Below, one piece after another: positions 1-11,300 of a stretch of 64,000 nucleotides of DNA (within the stretch, counting starts at the first letter, position 1; every line of letters starts with the position of its first letter). Source of the stretch: Alphaproteobacteria bacterium (GTDB lineage Bacteria; Pseudomonadota; Alphaproteobacteria; UBA6615). The stretch covers positions 1 to 64,000 of the forward strand of contig JBDXCV010000007.1 in assembly GCA_039980135.1 (NCBI GenBank), written 5' to 3'. A program made the position numbers and the translations under genes. The notes beneath the pieces are model-generated. The model saw only the letters and a list, made by a program, of their open reading frames with translations, made no database searches and was not told the DNA's origin.

Positions 1-44
1 GGACCCGCCCCTAAGGGGGCGTCTCTTTCCGTTGGGGTGCGGTA

Positions 45-770
45 TCAGTCCGATACGCTGGCGGCAACTTCCTTCAGGATTCGCACCACATCGTCGACCG
101 CGGTGATCATGGCGTCATGGCTGGTTTCGAGGATCTCTGCACGCCATGTCGGATGTTCGCCATACGCGGCGACATTCGCGTCGAAGGTGGAGTTGCGATA
201 GCCGGTCGCGCGGACATAGGTGCGGTTGGTGATCGCATCCAGCGCGCCCGTGATTCTGGCCCTGTCATGGAATGTCTTGGCAGACTGGATCGTCATCTTG
301 GCCTTGATCCAGGCGGCATCCTCGGGGTTTTCCACCCCGATCAGCTCCGGTTCGGGCGGCGGCATCCGCCAGGCGTCCGGGTCCGCGGCCACCTCTTTCT
401 CGATCATCTCGCGGCGCCAGTCGGGCAGCATGTCGTTCTGGGAGACCCCGTCGGCGGCGATGAAGGCGTTGATATACACCAGCGCCGCGATCCGTTCGGG
501 CATCCGGTCGGCGACGCTGGTCGTCACCATGCCGGCGTAACTCGCGCCTACCAGAATCACATCCTCAAGGGATTCCCATTTCAGGACGTTGCCGATGTCG
601 GTGACGTTCGTCTCCAGCCCCACATCCGGCGTCAGCAGGTGCGACCGTTCGCCGAACCCGGTCATCGTCGGCGTGAAGACCTCATGTCCGGCCGCGCGCA
701 GATGCGGCGTTACCCGTGACCAGCACCATCCGCCGTGCCAGGCGCCGTGAACCAAAACAAACGTGGCCAT
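45..770 (-). CDS. alpha/beta hydrolase, EstC-like
   Basis: A 241-residue soluble alpha/beta hydrolase. The N-terminus begins with the first core strand and the oxyanion-loop motif HGAWHGG. The nucleophile elbow reads GASYAG (Ser) and the C-terminal catalytic His lies in SHDAM. This pattern is typical of small esterases and lyases of the salicylate-esterase/hydroxynitrile-lyase type; the substrate cannot be read from sequence. An ATG two codons upstream exists, but GGAG lies 7 nt before the ATG at 770 and only 1 nt before the upstream one, so 770 is preferred. The gene reads leftward and lies downstream of the dehalogenase on the same strand with about 50 nt between them, so co-transcription is plausible. 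Confidence 0.85.
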   Translation of the reverse strand: MATFVLVHGAWHGGWCWSRVTPHLRAAGHEVFTPTMTGFGERSHLLTPDVGLETNVTDIGNVLKWESLEDVILVGASYAGMVTTSVADRMPERIAALVYINAFIAADGVSQNDMLPDWRREMIEKEVAADPDAWRMPPPEPELIGVENPEDAAWIKAKMTIQSAKTFHDRARITGALDAITNRTYVRATGYRNSTFDANVAAYGEHPTWRAEILETSHDAMITAVDDVVRILKEVAASVSD

Positions 771-818
771 TCTCATTCTCCGTAAAAACGTAGGTAGATG
801 ATGTTTGTGCTGTGCCGA

Positions 819-3038
819 TCAGTCGGCGTCGGCGGATTTCACGTCCTTGAAGTCGGCCGCATAGGGGTTCGCCGCCAATTTCTTCGCCGGTCCCGCACCG
901 ACAGGGGGCGTCGGCGTGTAGTGGGACGGGGCCGGGTTGCCGGCAGCCACGCGGGCCCTGGCTTCATCGGGTGTCTCCACCAATGCACCGGCTGCCACGG
1001 CCGCCTTGCGATCCACGGGGACGGGAACGGGCGTGTCGGGCGGCGGCATCATGTTGGCATGGTAATAGGCCATGCGTTGTTTCGCCGGATCGACCTTCCG
1101 CGAGGGGTCGATCTCGCGCCGGTTGACGCCCTTGGGCGTGACGGTCCGGTCGCCGACGACTTCATGGTCGAACCACCATTTCTTGTTCAGGTTTCGGCGA
1201 CCGTTGCCGAGCGCATCGTCCAGCCATGTGGCGATGGGGACCATGATCGGCTTGAGGAACAGGGCATTGACGCCCATCCAGCTCGCCAGGCGGGTCAGCA
1301 AAGGTCCGTCCGTATCGACCACCTTGTTGATGGGACAGGTTTTCATGCAGCGTCCGCAAGCAGACCCGTGTGGATTGGTGACCCGGTAGCGCGCGCAACG
1401 CTCGGCGTCCGGCTTCCAGATTTCATAGCCGTTGAACATCACCTTGTCGCCGAAGGGGATCGCGTCGCAGGGACATTCGCGCGCGCATTTGAGACAGTTG
1501 TTGCAGAAGGTCTGGAGGCCGAAATCGATAGGCTTGTCGGTTTCGAGCGGCATGTCGGTGGTCAGGACAACGGATTTGAACCTCGGCCCGACAAACGGGT
1601 TCAGCACCAGTTCGCCGATACGGCTCATCTCGCCAAGCCCGGCGAGCAGAACCAGGGGTATTTGCAGGACGTCGCTGTCGGCATTGGTCTGGGCGCGGGC
1701 CGGGAAACCTAACTTGCCGAGCATATGGGCCATCACGCCTGCGATTTCCGCGCCGCGCTGATAGCCGCGCATCGACTGGGCACCAGATATCCAGTCGTCG
1801 CCGCTGGCCCCCTCCATGGTGTCGAAGCCCTGGTCGATCAGCATCACGACTGCATATTTGTGATACATCTCGATTTCGGTGCCGTCATCCTTGTGGGAGT
1901 ACCATGCGTAGCGGGGTATCTCGCAGATCCCTGTCAGGTCGGCCCCAAGGAAATAGGATAATGCCTTCAGGGCCTTGGTGTTCTGTGCCGGGTCTGCGTA
2001 TTTGGTCATATCCGGCGCGGCGGCGGGCTTGCCATCCTGATGCGGCACCATGGCCCGGATCAAGGAGACCATCGAGCGGGCGAGGGGATGCTTGGTGGCG
2101 AAACGGGCGCGTTCGCGCTGTGCCTTGTCACCGAGATCGCCCTGGAGTGCGCGTTCAAAGAAGGCCGCCCGCTTCGGGACCCGGGGTACTTCGTCGTCGA
2201 GGATCAGTGTGGTGGGCCGATCCACGCGCTTGACGGTTTCCATCGGGTAGCGGCTGGCATGTGACGGACGTTTTGCACGGCGGTTGCGTTCGCGGCCGGA
2301 CCGAGCGTCGTTGATGCCCCACCAATAGCGCAGGCCCTTTGCGTTCATGGCGTTGACGGCCAGCGGCCGGTCGCATGCGAGTTGATACGAGGTGGAGACG
2401 ACCGCGATGGTAAAACGCTCGATATAGGGGTTCGCGAGGCTGTCGTCTTGGTTTCGGATGGCGATGCCGGCCAGCACCGCGAGACGCGCCTCATCGAGCA
2501 TCCGGTTGCCGGGAACGTCGGCGCGTGCGTCATAGCCCATCAACCGGATATGCCCCGCGATATTGACCGCGATTTCCGTAGCGCGCATTTCGGCTGCATC
2601 CACGACCGCCGGCCCGGTCCATTCCGCCGAAAGTGGTTCGTCTTCGGGTATCCGGCTGTGCTCGACCATGATGACGATCGCGTGGCTATGATCCGGCGGT
2701 GTCGTGCCTGTGCGCCATGCGCTCTCGGGGATCAGACAGATTCCGGCCTGGCTTGCGTCGAGAAAGTACGCCGCCCCCAGGATGTCCACCCGGCAGCGTT
2801 CTTCATCATCCGTCTCCGGCGCCGTCTCCGGGGCAACGTCGCCGCTGGCGAACTGCGCGAACATGTCGCGAAACCCGCGCGTGACTTCACCAAGCAATGG
2901 CGAGGCCGCGCGGTCACCGGCGGGCGGGGCGGCTGATCGGGATATCTCCATGGCGCCCAGCGCATCGTCGCGGGGCAGCGTTTCCAGCGGAAAGGCGCCC
3001 AGGTGAAACGGTCGGTTTCCGTTCTTCAGAAGATGCAT
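819..3038 (-). CDS. rdhA: reductive dehalogenase, NpRdhA-like (cytoplasmic, respiration-independent type)
   Basis: A 739-residue corrinoid/iron-sulfur protein. Residues about 85-225 form a degenerate copy of the cobalamin-binding fold and about 355-500 the catalytic copy. These are followed by two ferredoxin-type clusters: CNNCLKCARECP at 512-523, and Cys561, Cys564 and Cys568 in CGRCMKTCP with an additional Cys near 548. From memory, Nitratireductor pacificus NpRdhA uses Tyr426, Lys488 and Arg552 around cobalamin; this protein has Tyr, Lys and Arg at exactly those positions. There is no twin-arginine signal and no RdhB membrane anchor nearby, which separates it from the respiratory enzymes of obligate dehalorespirers. 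By analogy it would dehalogenate a halogenated aromatic in the cytoplasm using an external reductase. Substrate and electron donor are inferred. Confidence 0.85.
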   Translation of the reverse strand: MHLLKNGNRPFHLGAFPLETLPRDDALGAMEISRSAAPPAGDRAASPLLGEVTRGFRDMFAQFASGDVAPETAPETDDEERCRVDILGAAYFLDASQAGICLIPESAWRTGTTPPDHSHAIVIMVEHSRIPEDEPLSAEWTGPAVVDAAEMRATEIAVNIAGHIRLMGYDARADVPGNRMLDEARLAVLAGIAIRNQDDSLANPYIERFTIAVVSTSYQLACDRPLAVNAMNAKGLRYWWGINDARSGRERNRRAKRPSHASRYPMETVKRVDRPTTLILDDEVPRVPKRAAFFERALQGDLGDKAQRERARFATKHPLARSMVSLIRAMVPHQDGKPAAAPDMTKYADPAQNTKALKALSYFLGADLTGICEIPRYAWYSHKDDGTEIEMYHKYAVVMLIDQGFDTMEGASGDDWISGAQSMRGYQRGAEIAGVMAHMLGKLGFPARAQTNADSDVLQIPLVLLAGLGEMSRIGELVLNPFVGPRFKSVVLTTDMPLETDKPIDFGLQTFCNNCLKCARECPCDAIPFGDKVMFNGYEIWKPDAERCARYRVTNPHGSACGRCMKTCPINKVVDTDGPLLTRLASWMGVNALFLKPIMVPIATWLDDALGNGRRNLNKKWWFDHEVVGDRTVTPKGVNRREIDPSRKVDPAKQRMAYYHANMMPPPDTPVPVPVDRKAAVAAGALVETPDEARARVAAGNPAPSHYTPTPPVGAGPAKKLAANPYAADFKDVKSADAD

Positions 3039-3172
3039 CGAAGCTGTATCTCAGTGTCTGGCCTGATCGGCGCTCCGACATCCGAAGCCCGGCTATTTTC
3101 GCGGTGTATGGCGAATACCACAACCGGCTTCATGTGGTGGCAAGTTGGCATGGGGTTTGCTCCGTAGGGCAT

Positions 3173-3385
3173 ATGAACAATCTATCCCTCATCCGTGGCC
3201 GGAATCACGATGTCGCCAATGATATTGGCCACTCTGATGCGGACCGCGAGGCCATGCGTAGCTGGATTGCCATGCTGCGAAAGGAAGCCCTGAACCTTCG
3301 TTCGGAGGCGCAACACATGCTGAATGTCGCGGAAGAGGCAGATACGTTGGCCGGCCGGATCGATTTTCAGCTGAAAAGTCAGTAA
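3173..3385 (+). CDS. small hypothetical protein, 70 aa
   Basis: A 70-codon ORF starting at ATG 3173. It is rich in charged residues with a predicted helical stretch in the second half (SWIAMLRKEALNLRSEAQH and on). It has no membrane segment and I recognise no family. A larger in-frame extension upstream reads through the antisense of the dehalogenase 5' end and is unlikely to be translated. Support comes from the position: the ORF has its own upstream gap, and a strong intrinsic terminator lies about 75 nt after its stop. The ribosome site is weak. Confidence 0.5.
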   Translation: MNNLSLIRGRNHDVANDIGHSDADREAMRSWIAMLRKEALNLRSEAQHMLNVAEEADTLAGRIDFQLKSQ

Positions 3386-3423
3386 ATGAGGTCAACTGGC
3401 ACGCCGGTTGCATCGTTAGGGGC

Positions 3424-3448
3424 AGGACACCTGAGTGTGTTGTGTCCT
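3424..3448 (+). other. short inverted repeat
   Basis: AGGACAC and GTGTCCT arms 11 nt apart, between the small ORF and the terminator. It could be an extra RNA hairpin at the 3' end of the small transcript. No T-tract follows it. Confidence 0.35.
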
Positions 3449-3459
3449 CCTCCCCCAAT

Positions 3460-3493
3460 AAGGCGGCGTCCTAGTCAGGTCGCCGCCTTTATT
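3460..3493 (+). terminator. intrinsic terminator after the small ORF
   Basis: A perfect 9-bp stem, AAGGCGGCG paired with CGCCGCCTT, with a 12-nt loop and followed by TTATTG. This is a classic Rho-independent terminator for rightward transcription of the 70-aa ORF. Because the stem begins with AA, it could also act leftward on the sigma54 regulator transcript, which ends at 3678. Confidence 0.8.
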
Positions 3494-3677
3494 GTTCCCG
3501 GGTCTGTAGAAGTACAAATTATATATAAATCAATTGGTTAGTATGGTTTTCGAAGCGACGCCAGAACAACGGAATGCCCCAGATGTCGATTATCTGGTCG
3601 CAGATTCGCGGTCGCAGTTTGAGACACGAAATCGCATTGTGAAACGTGATGCCACCGCCAAATTGCGAGCCGCCGGG

Positions 3678-5123
3678 TTATTCCGGGTCGGCCGACGGGT
3701 CTGTTTCGTCCCATTTGGCGCGTTTGCGGTACAGGGTCGCGGGGGACACCTCAAGATAGGTTGCCGCCATCCGCACATTGCCTTCGCACAACTCGATCGC
3801 CCGTTCGATCGCGTCGCGTTCCATATCCTCCAGGGGCCGGATGTCGTCCGGCGCGTTGGCGGCGGGCGTTGCGCCCGACGTATCGGTGTCGTGCTGCGGC
3901 GAGGCCATTTGCAGGGACCCGCCGTCCGAAACCCCGCCGCCCGGCGCCAGGCTCGCGATCTGCGGCGGCAGCATCGAGGCCGGCACTTCGCCGCCGGGGT
4001 TCATCACGACCATGTTGCGGATGACGTTCTGCAATTCACGCACATTGCCGGGCCACTCATAGCTGACAATCGCCGCCGCGGCCTCTCGGGAGAAGCCGTC
4101 GAATTCCTTCCGCTCTTCCTTGCCATAGACATGCAGGAAATGCTCGGCCAGAACCAACGGGTCGTTCTCGCGGTCACGCAGGGGCGGCACGGAAACCGGG
4201 ACGACGTGGAGCCGGTAGAAGAGATCCTCGCGCAGACGGCCCTCGCGCACTTCGAGTTGCGGGTCGCGGTTGGTCGCGCAAACGATCCGGGTGCTGACAC
4301 TGCGGGTCTTGCTTTCGCCGACACGCATGAACTCCTGGGACTGAAGGAAGCGCAGAAGCTTGACCTGGAGGTCGAGCTTCATTTCGCCGATTTCGTCGAG
4401 AAACAATGTTCCGCCGTCGGCGGCCTCGACCGCACCGATCCGGTCGCTCGTCGCACCGGTGAACGCGCCGCGTACGTGGCCGAAGAGCTCGCTTTCCATG
4501 AGCTCCGCGGGAATCGCTCCGCAATTGATGGGGACAAGCTGACCGCGCGAGCGGCGGCTGTATTGATGGATCGCCTGGGCACAGAGCTCCTTGCCGGTGC
4601 CGCTCTCGCCGGTAATGAAGACGGTGGCATCGCTGGGCGCGGCGGATTCGAGAATTCGATAAAGATTAAGCATCGCCAGGGATCGCCCGACGAAATCGCC
4701 GAAGGAGTCTCGGTCGATCTCCTCGCGGTATTCGGCTACGATTCCCGCGAGTTGGGCGGCCTCGATGGTGTTGGCCACGGTGACGCGAAGCCGGTCGGCG
4801 CTGAACGGCTTGACCAGAAAATCCTTCGCGCCGGCCTGCATCGCCGAGACGGCAATGCCGATCGAGCCATGCGCGGTGATCACGACCACCGGGATCGGAA
4901 TTTCGTTGTCCGAAAGATGTTTCAGGATATCCATGCCGTTCATGTCGGGCAGTTCGAGATCCAGCAACAGCATGTCGGGGGCACCGTTGGCGATCTGGTC
5001 CAGCGCGTCGCCGCCGGTCTCGACATGGGTGATGTCGTAAGGCTGGGCGCGCAGATACTCCTGGTAGGTGTGGGCGAGGGGCAATGTATCCTCGACCAGG
5101 AGTATTTTCGGACGTGTGCTCAT
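3678..5123 (-). CDS. luxO-like: LuxO-like sigma54-dependent response regulator
   Basis: A 481-residue NtrC-family activator. The receiver (1-120) carries phosphoacceptor Asp55 in LLLDLELPD and a conserved Lys in VKPF. The AAA+ domain has Walker A GESGTGKE (172-179), the sigma54-contacting GAFTGA loop (219-224) and Walker [10 protein letters not shown] Fis-type helix-turn-helix lies near residues 440-475. The opening [29 protein letters not shown] and the HTH resemble Vibrio LuxO more than NtrC or FlrC. ATG 5123 is preferred over the in-frame ATG at 5165 because the receiver begins at once. It is divergent from the RTX gene. The HPt-bearing kinase at 11699 is the obvious phosphodonor, and a consensus sigma54 promoter sits at 14989. 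Confidence 0.92.
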   Translation of the reverse strand: MSTRPKILLVEDTLPLAHTYQEYLRAQPYDITHVETGGDALDQIANGAPDMLLLDLELPDMNGMDILKHLSDNEIPIPVVVITAHGSIGIAVSAMQAGAKDFLVKPFSADRLRVTVANTIEAAQLAGIVAEYREEIDRDSFGDFVGRSLAMLNLYRILESAAPSDATVFITGESGTGKELCAQAIHQYSRRSRGQLVPINCGAIPAELMESELFGHVRGAFTGATSDRIGAVEAADGGTLFLDEIGEMKLDLQVKLLRFLQSQEFMRVGESKTRSVSTRIVCATNRDPQLEVREGRLREDLFYRLHVVPVSVPPLRDRENDPLVLAEHFLHVYGKEERKEFDGFSREAAAAIVSYEWPGNVRELQNVIRNMVVMNPGGEVPASMLPPQIASLAPGGGVSDGGSLQMASPQHDTDTSGATPAANAPDDIRPLEDMERDAIERAIELCEGNVRMAATYLEVSPATLYRKRAKWDETDPSADPE

Positions 5124-5170
5124 GATAATGGCTCCATACGGTCCAGCAGCGTCGTTCGGGGACATCGGGC

Positions 5171-5189
5171 GGCTGCGGTACCTGCAGCC
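5171..5189. promoter_or_regulatory. inverted repeat in the luxO-like/RTX divergent region, possible operator
   Basis: GGCTGC and GCAGCC arms around a 7-nt centre (GGTACCT) lie 48 nt upstream of the LuxO-like start and about 160 nt upstream of the RTX start. The 228-bp divergent region must hold both promoters. I found no convincing -24/-12 element in it. Operator function is only inferred from symmetry and position. Confidence 0.3.
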
Positions 5190-5351
5190 AGACAGAATGA
5201 ATACCCGATCAATCCGTGCTTAAATAGAGGGGGCGACCAACAACTTGGCAACCCCTTCGGATTGAACGGAATTTGCGGGACGGGTCGGGCGCTTGCGGCG
5301 CGTGAATGTCCTGCGGTGGTATAGGTTTTCCGATGAACAGGCGGACAGGCA

Positions 5352-8300
5352 ATGGCTGATTCGAATGGCACGGTAAGCGGCGCGACCGCGGGCGCAGATT
5401 CTGGCGCCGGCACGCAGCTGGCGCAAGCCGGCCCGGTGTCACAGGGCGACGGCCGTGAGACAGTGACGGAACTCGCCCAAGGAACCGGATCGGGCGCAAA
5501 TCCGGGCGTTGGCCAGATTACCAACGCGTCCGGCTCCGTATCGGTTGTTCGCGCTGATGGCACGCGCGAACAGGTCGGTCCGGGCGATTCGATCTTCCAG
5601 GGCGATCTGATTGTCACCAGCGCCGGCGCAGATGTCGAAGTCTCTTTTGCCGATGGCACCAACGCGTTCCTGGATCAGGAAGGGCGTCTGCTCGTCGAAC
5701 GGGTGGAGCCCAATGCGCCGCCGGATCAGAGTTCCGCGTTCTTCGTTGTCCTTGAAGGTTCCTTCGTCTTTACCACGCCGGACAAGATCGACTCTGGCGG
5801 CGGCCAGATCGATGTGCGCACGCCGGTGGCGACGATCAATGTCGAACGCGGACGGGTGGCCGGCAGGGCCGCACCGGAGGCCGAACTCAATCTCTTCACG
5901 CTCGTTCGCAATTTTGACGGCTCGCTAGGCCGCGCGCTCGTGGCGACCACCGCCGGGACCATGCTGCTGACCGAGGAACTCCAGGCGGCCGAGGTATTCA
6001 GCCTGTTTCGCCCGCCATCCGCACAGGAAGCCGCGCCCGCCCAGTTGATCGAACTGATCGGCGACCGGGCATTTCAGTATATCGAGACGAGCGGCCCGCA
6101 GCAGACGGTGCAAGTCGACGCGACGAACCCCGGGCAGGCTCGTATCGTCCAGAATAATCTGCAGCAGAATGACGGCAACCCGCAGGCCCCCGGGCAGGAT
6201 GGCGGGGTGACGACCGTCTCTGCGCAGGGCAACGGATTTGTTCGAGGTCCCAATCAGGGCGGAAACAATCCCCTCGATCAGGGACAGGAGCAGGCGCCGC
6301 AGACGCAGGCGCCGGTGACGACGAACCCGGCAATCACCATCAACGGACCGGGTACATTCACGGCCAGTAACGGGGGTGACTCCTTCATCTATCTGAGCGG
6401 TTCCGGCGCGGTCACGATCATCGGCGGTACCGGCAAGGATACGGTGGCCTTGACCGGGAACGCGGCCGCGGTGAACAGCTTCAACGTGACGGTCAACAAC
6501 ACGACCAAGGCGGTTACCACGGACCTCGGCGGCGGCAATACGGTCACAATGAGCAATGTGGAATCCCTGACACTCAATGCGGGGAATTCCGGCGACACTG
6601 CGACACTCCCCGACCTGAATGGTACTGCCATCACCAACAACACCGTCCGGTTCAACGGTGGCGCGGGCGCGGACATCCTGAACGGTGACGTGGCCGGAAG
6701 GCGGATCATTGCCTCGGGCGGCGACGGCGACGACACGCTGACAAGCAGCAGCACGGTTGACGGATCGGGTGGCACGCTGAGCGATACCCTGAACGGGGGG
6801 GCGGGCAACGACACCCTCAATGGCGGTGTCGATGGCGACATATTGAACGGTGGAAGCGGCACCGATACCGCGAGCTATGCGGGTGCGGCGGTTGGCGTGA
6901 CGGCGGACCTGACGACACCGGCGAACAACACAGGTGAAGCCGCAGGCGATACCTATGACAGTATCGAGAATCTGACGGGTTCGTCGAATGCCGACACATT
7001 GCGCGGTGATTCCGGGGTGAACACGCTCACCGGCGGTGGGGGTGACGATATTCTCGAGGGACGCGGCGGTGCGGATGTGCTCGTCGGTAATGCGGGGTCA
7101 GATATCGCGAGCTATGCGAACGCGGGCGCCGGATTGACCGTGGACTTTGCGGCGACGGCGAACAATACCGGCGCGGCTGCGGGCGACACCTATAACAGCA
7201 TCGAAAACCTGACGGGCTCCGGATTCGCCGACAATCTGACCGGCGACGTGAACGCCAACACCATCAACGGCGGCGGCGGCAACGACACGATTGACGGCCG
7301 GGCCGGCGACGACGCGCTCGACGGTGGCGCCGGCACCGACACTGTGACGTTTGCCAATGCGGGCTCGGGGGTCACGGCAAACCTGACGACGGGCGGCAGC
7401 ACAGGCGGTGACGGAACGGACACGCTCGCCAATTTCGAGAATATGGTCGGTTCGGCGTTCGCGGACACGCTGACCGGCGACGGAAACGCCAACACGATTT
7501 CCGGCGGTGCAGGCGGTGACACACTGAATGGCGCAGCCGGGGTCGATACGCTCAATGGTGACGCTGGCGACGATACCCTGATCGGCGGTGCGGGTGGCGA
7601 TGCCCTCAACGGTGGGACGGGGACGGACACGGCGAGCTATGCGGGTTCGGCGGGGCTTACGCTCGATCTCGCCGATACGAACAACAGTACCGGTGATGCC
7701 GCCGGCGACAGCTATGTCGGTATCGAGACATTCGTCGGAACGTCTTTTGATGACATCTTCGTGGGAAGCACGGGCGACGACAATCTGTCCGGAAGCGGCG
7801 GCAACGACACGATCGGCGGCGGCACGGGCAATGACACCCTGAACGGGGATGGCGGCAACGACACGTTGAATGGCGGCGCCGGTAACGACACGCTGAATGG
7901 CGGCACCGGCGACGACACGCTGGACGGCGGCGCCGGCAATGACACATTCGATGGCGGCTCGGGAACCGATACGGCCAGCTATGCCAACGCTGGCGGCGCC
8001 GTGACGGCCAGCCTGACGGGTTTGTCGGGGACTGGCGCGGGCACCGACACGTTCGTCGTGAACACGGTCGAGAACCTCACCGGGTCAAATTTCGACGACA
8101 GCCTGACCGGCGATGCCAACGCGAACGCGCTCGACGGTGGTGCAGGGAATGATACGCTCGAAGGCCGGGCCGGTGCGGACGCGATGACGGGCGGTGCGGG
8201 CACGGACACGGCGAGCTATGCGAACGCTGCCGCGGGTGTCACCGCAGACATGACAACGGTTGGCAACAACACCGGGGAGGCGTCGGGTGACACCTACGCC

Positions 8301-11300
8301 ACCATCGAAAACCTGACCGGCTCGGCGTTCGCGGACAGCCTGACCGGGGATGGGAATGCGAATGTCATTTCCGGCGGGGCTGATGCCGACACGCTCAATG
8401 GCGCGGCGGGTGCGGACACGCTGAACGGCGAGGCCGGTGACGATGTTCTGATCGGTGGGGCCGGCGCGGACGCGCTTGTCGGCGGCACCGGGACCAACAC
8501 CGCGAGCTATGCGGGCGCCGCAACCGGCGTGACGGCAGACCTCACCACGCCGGGAAACAATACCGGTGATGCGGCGGGCGACAGCTATACCGATATTGCC
8601 AACCTGACGGGCTCCTCGAACGGGGACACGCTGACGGGAGACGGCAATGCCAATCTGCTCTCGGGCGAAGCCGGGGACGACACGCTGAATGGCGGGGCGG
8701 GAAACGACACCCTCAACGGTGGCGCGGATGTGGACACGCTGAATGGCGGCACCGGGAACGATACGCTTGACGGTGGTGCCGGTAACGACACGCTGAGTGG
8801 CGATGCGGGTGCGGATAGTCTTACCGGCGGCGCGGGAACCGACACGGCGACATACGCAAGCGCCGCGGCGGGCCTGACGGCGGACCTCGATACGTCGGGC
8901 AACAACTCCGGCGATGCGTCGGGTGATACCTACAACGGCATCGAGAATCTCACGGGGTCCAATTTCGACGATACACTGACGGGCGATACTGGCGACAATC
9001 TGCTATCGGGCGGCCTGGGCAATGACACGCTGAACGGCGGCACGGGCGATGACAGGTTCGATGGCGGTGCAGGAACGGACACCGTGACCTACGCCAGCGC
9101 GAGCGCCGCGGTGACGGTCAGCCTGACCGCCTTGACCGGATCGGGGGCCGGAGCGGACACCTTCGTCGTCAATACGGTCGAAAACATTACGGGTTCGAAC
9201 TTCGACGACAGTCTGACGGGCGACGGCAATGCCAACAACATCATCGGTGGCACCGGAAACGATACGATCGACGGGCGCGCGGGTGATGATGTGCTCGACG
9301 GCGAGGGCGGCACCGACACGGTCACCTATGCCAACGCGGGATCGGGTGTGACGGCCAGCCTGGCGGCCGGGACCAGCTCTGGCGGCGACGGTGCGGACAC
9401 GCTGTCGAATTTCGAGAATCTGACCGGGTCGGCTTTCGTCGATGTTCTGACCGGCGACGGGACTGCGAATACAATCCGTGGTGGTGCATCCGCCGACACG
9501 ATCGATGGCGGTGCCGGCAATGACACCATCCATGGCGACGCCGGGGATGATGTTATCCAGGGCGGGGCCGGCAACGACACCTTCATCGTGGCGGATGGCG
9601 ATGGCGGCGACAATATCGACGATTCCGCCGGCACCGATACCGCACAGATATCGGGTAACCTGAGTGCCGCAAACACCTATGCCGTGACATTCGACGGGAC
9701 CGACGTGGTCGTGACGCGCGGCGCGGTCGTGATTGATCTCGACGGGGTCGAGAATCTGCAGCTGACAACGGGCAGTGGTGTCGACAATTTCACCGTTGCG
9801 GACCTGAACGGCTCGGACCTGACGGGAACCTTCACGATCAATGCCGGAGCCAGCGGCGATACCGTCAATGCGTCCGCGGCGACAACCGCCGTCGTCATCA
9901 ATGGCGAGAACGGGTCGGACAGCCTGACCGGCGGTTCGGCGGCAGACACGATCAACGGCGGCAGCGGCGACGACACGATCGAAGGCCGGGGCGGCGACGA
10001 TATTCTCGATGGTGAAGGCGGCACCGATACGGTGAGCTATGCGAATGCCGGTTCCGCGGTGACCGCGAGCCTCGCCGCAGGAACGGCCACGGGCGGCGGC
10101 GGGTCGGACACATTGTCGAACTTCGAGAACATTACGGGTTCGGATTCGGGAGACATTCTGACCGGTGACGGCGGTGCCAACGTGCTGACCGGCGGTTCGG
10201 GCGGCGACACGCTGACCGGCAATGCCGGTGCCGATACGCTCCACGGCAATGCCGGTGTCGACGGACTGTTCGGCGGGGACGACAACGACATCCTTATCGG
10301 CGGCGCGGACGGGGACAATCTCAATGGCGGTAACGGGACGGACACGGCGAGTTATGCAGATGCCGGAATTGGGGTGACCGCCGACCTGGACGATAACAAC
10401 AACAACACCAACGATGCCGCGAGTGACCTATACACGAGCATCGAAAATCTGACCGGTTCGTCCTTCGCCGATGTCCTGACCGGCGACGGCAACGCGAACA
10501 CGCTGAACGGCAGTGCGGGTGCGGACACACTCAATGGCGGCGCGGACAACGATACCCTGAACGGCGGCAATGACGGCGACACGCTGAACGGTGGCGATAA
10601 CAACGACACCCTCAACGGCGACGCGGGCGCGGATATCCTGAATGGTGATGCCGGTGACGACCTGATGAACGGTGGCGCCGGGGGCGATACCTTCACGGGC
10701 GGGGCCGGGACCGACACGGTGACGTATGCCGGTTCGGCGGGCCTGACCCTGGATCTCGCGAACACGGGAAATAGCACCGGCGATGCCGCGGGTGACAGTT
10801 ACGCCGACACGATCGAGGCGTTTATCGGCACGTCCTTCGCGGACATCTTTACCGGCAGCAACAACGACGACAATCTGTCGGGTGGTGACGGCGGGGATAC
10901 GATCGGCGGGGGCACGGGCAACGATACCCTGAATGGCGACGCGGGTAACGACACCCTGAATGGCGGGGCCGGTAACGACACATTGAATGGCGGCGCGGAC
11001 AACGACACGCTCGACGGTGGTGCCGGCGACGATACCTTTACCGCCGGCGCGGGCACCGACACGCTCACCTACGCCAGCGCCGGGAGCGCGGTGACGGTCG
11101 ATCTCGAGACACCCGGCAATAATACCGGTGACGCCCAGAACGATACCTACACGGACAAGACAAACATCGAGGGTGTTGTCGGGTCGGGTTTCGACGACCG
11201 GATTACCGGCATCGATGAGACCCAGACGATCGACGGCGGTGCGGGCAATGACACAATTCTCTCGGGCAACGGGGTCAACACCGTTGACGGCGGTACGGGC

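Noticed and set aside
8-24. CGCCCC-TAA-GGGGGCG hairpin at the left edge as a terminator for the first gene
   Set aside because: The stem is short and, read leftward from that gene, no T-run is visible before the window edge; cannot be judged.
5240-5265. TTGGCAAC near 5245 as a sigma54 promoter for the RTX gene
   Set aside because: The -24 half is fair, but no GC doublet of the TTGC kind occurs at the required spacing (TCGG is there).
3534-5324. 596-codon plus-strand frame opposite the LuxO-like gene
   Set aside because: The minus strand has full receiver, AAA+ and HTH motifs; this frame has no recognisable motif and reads through them antisense.
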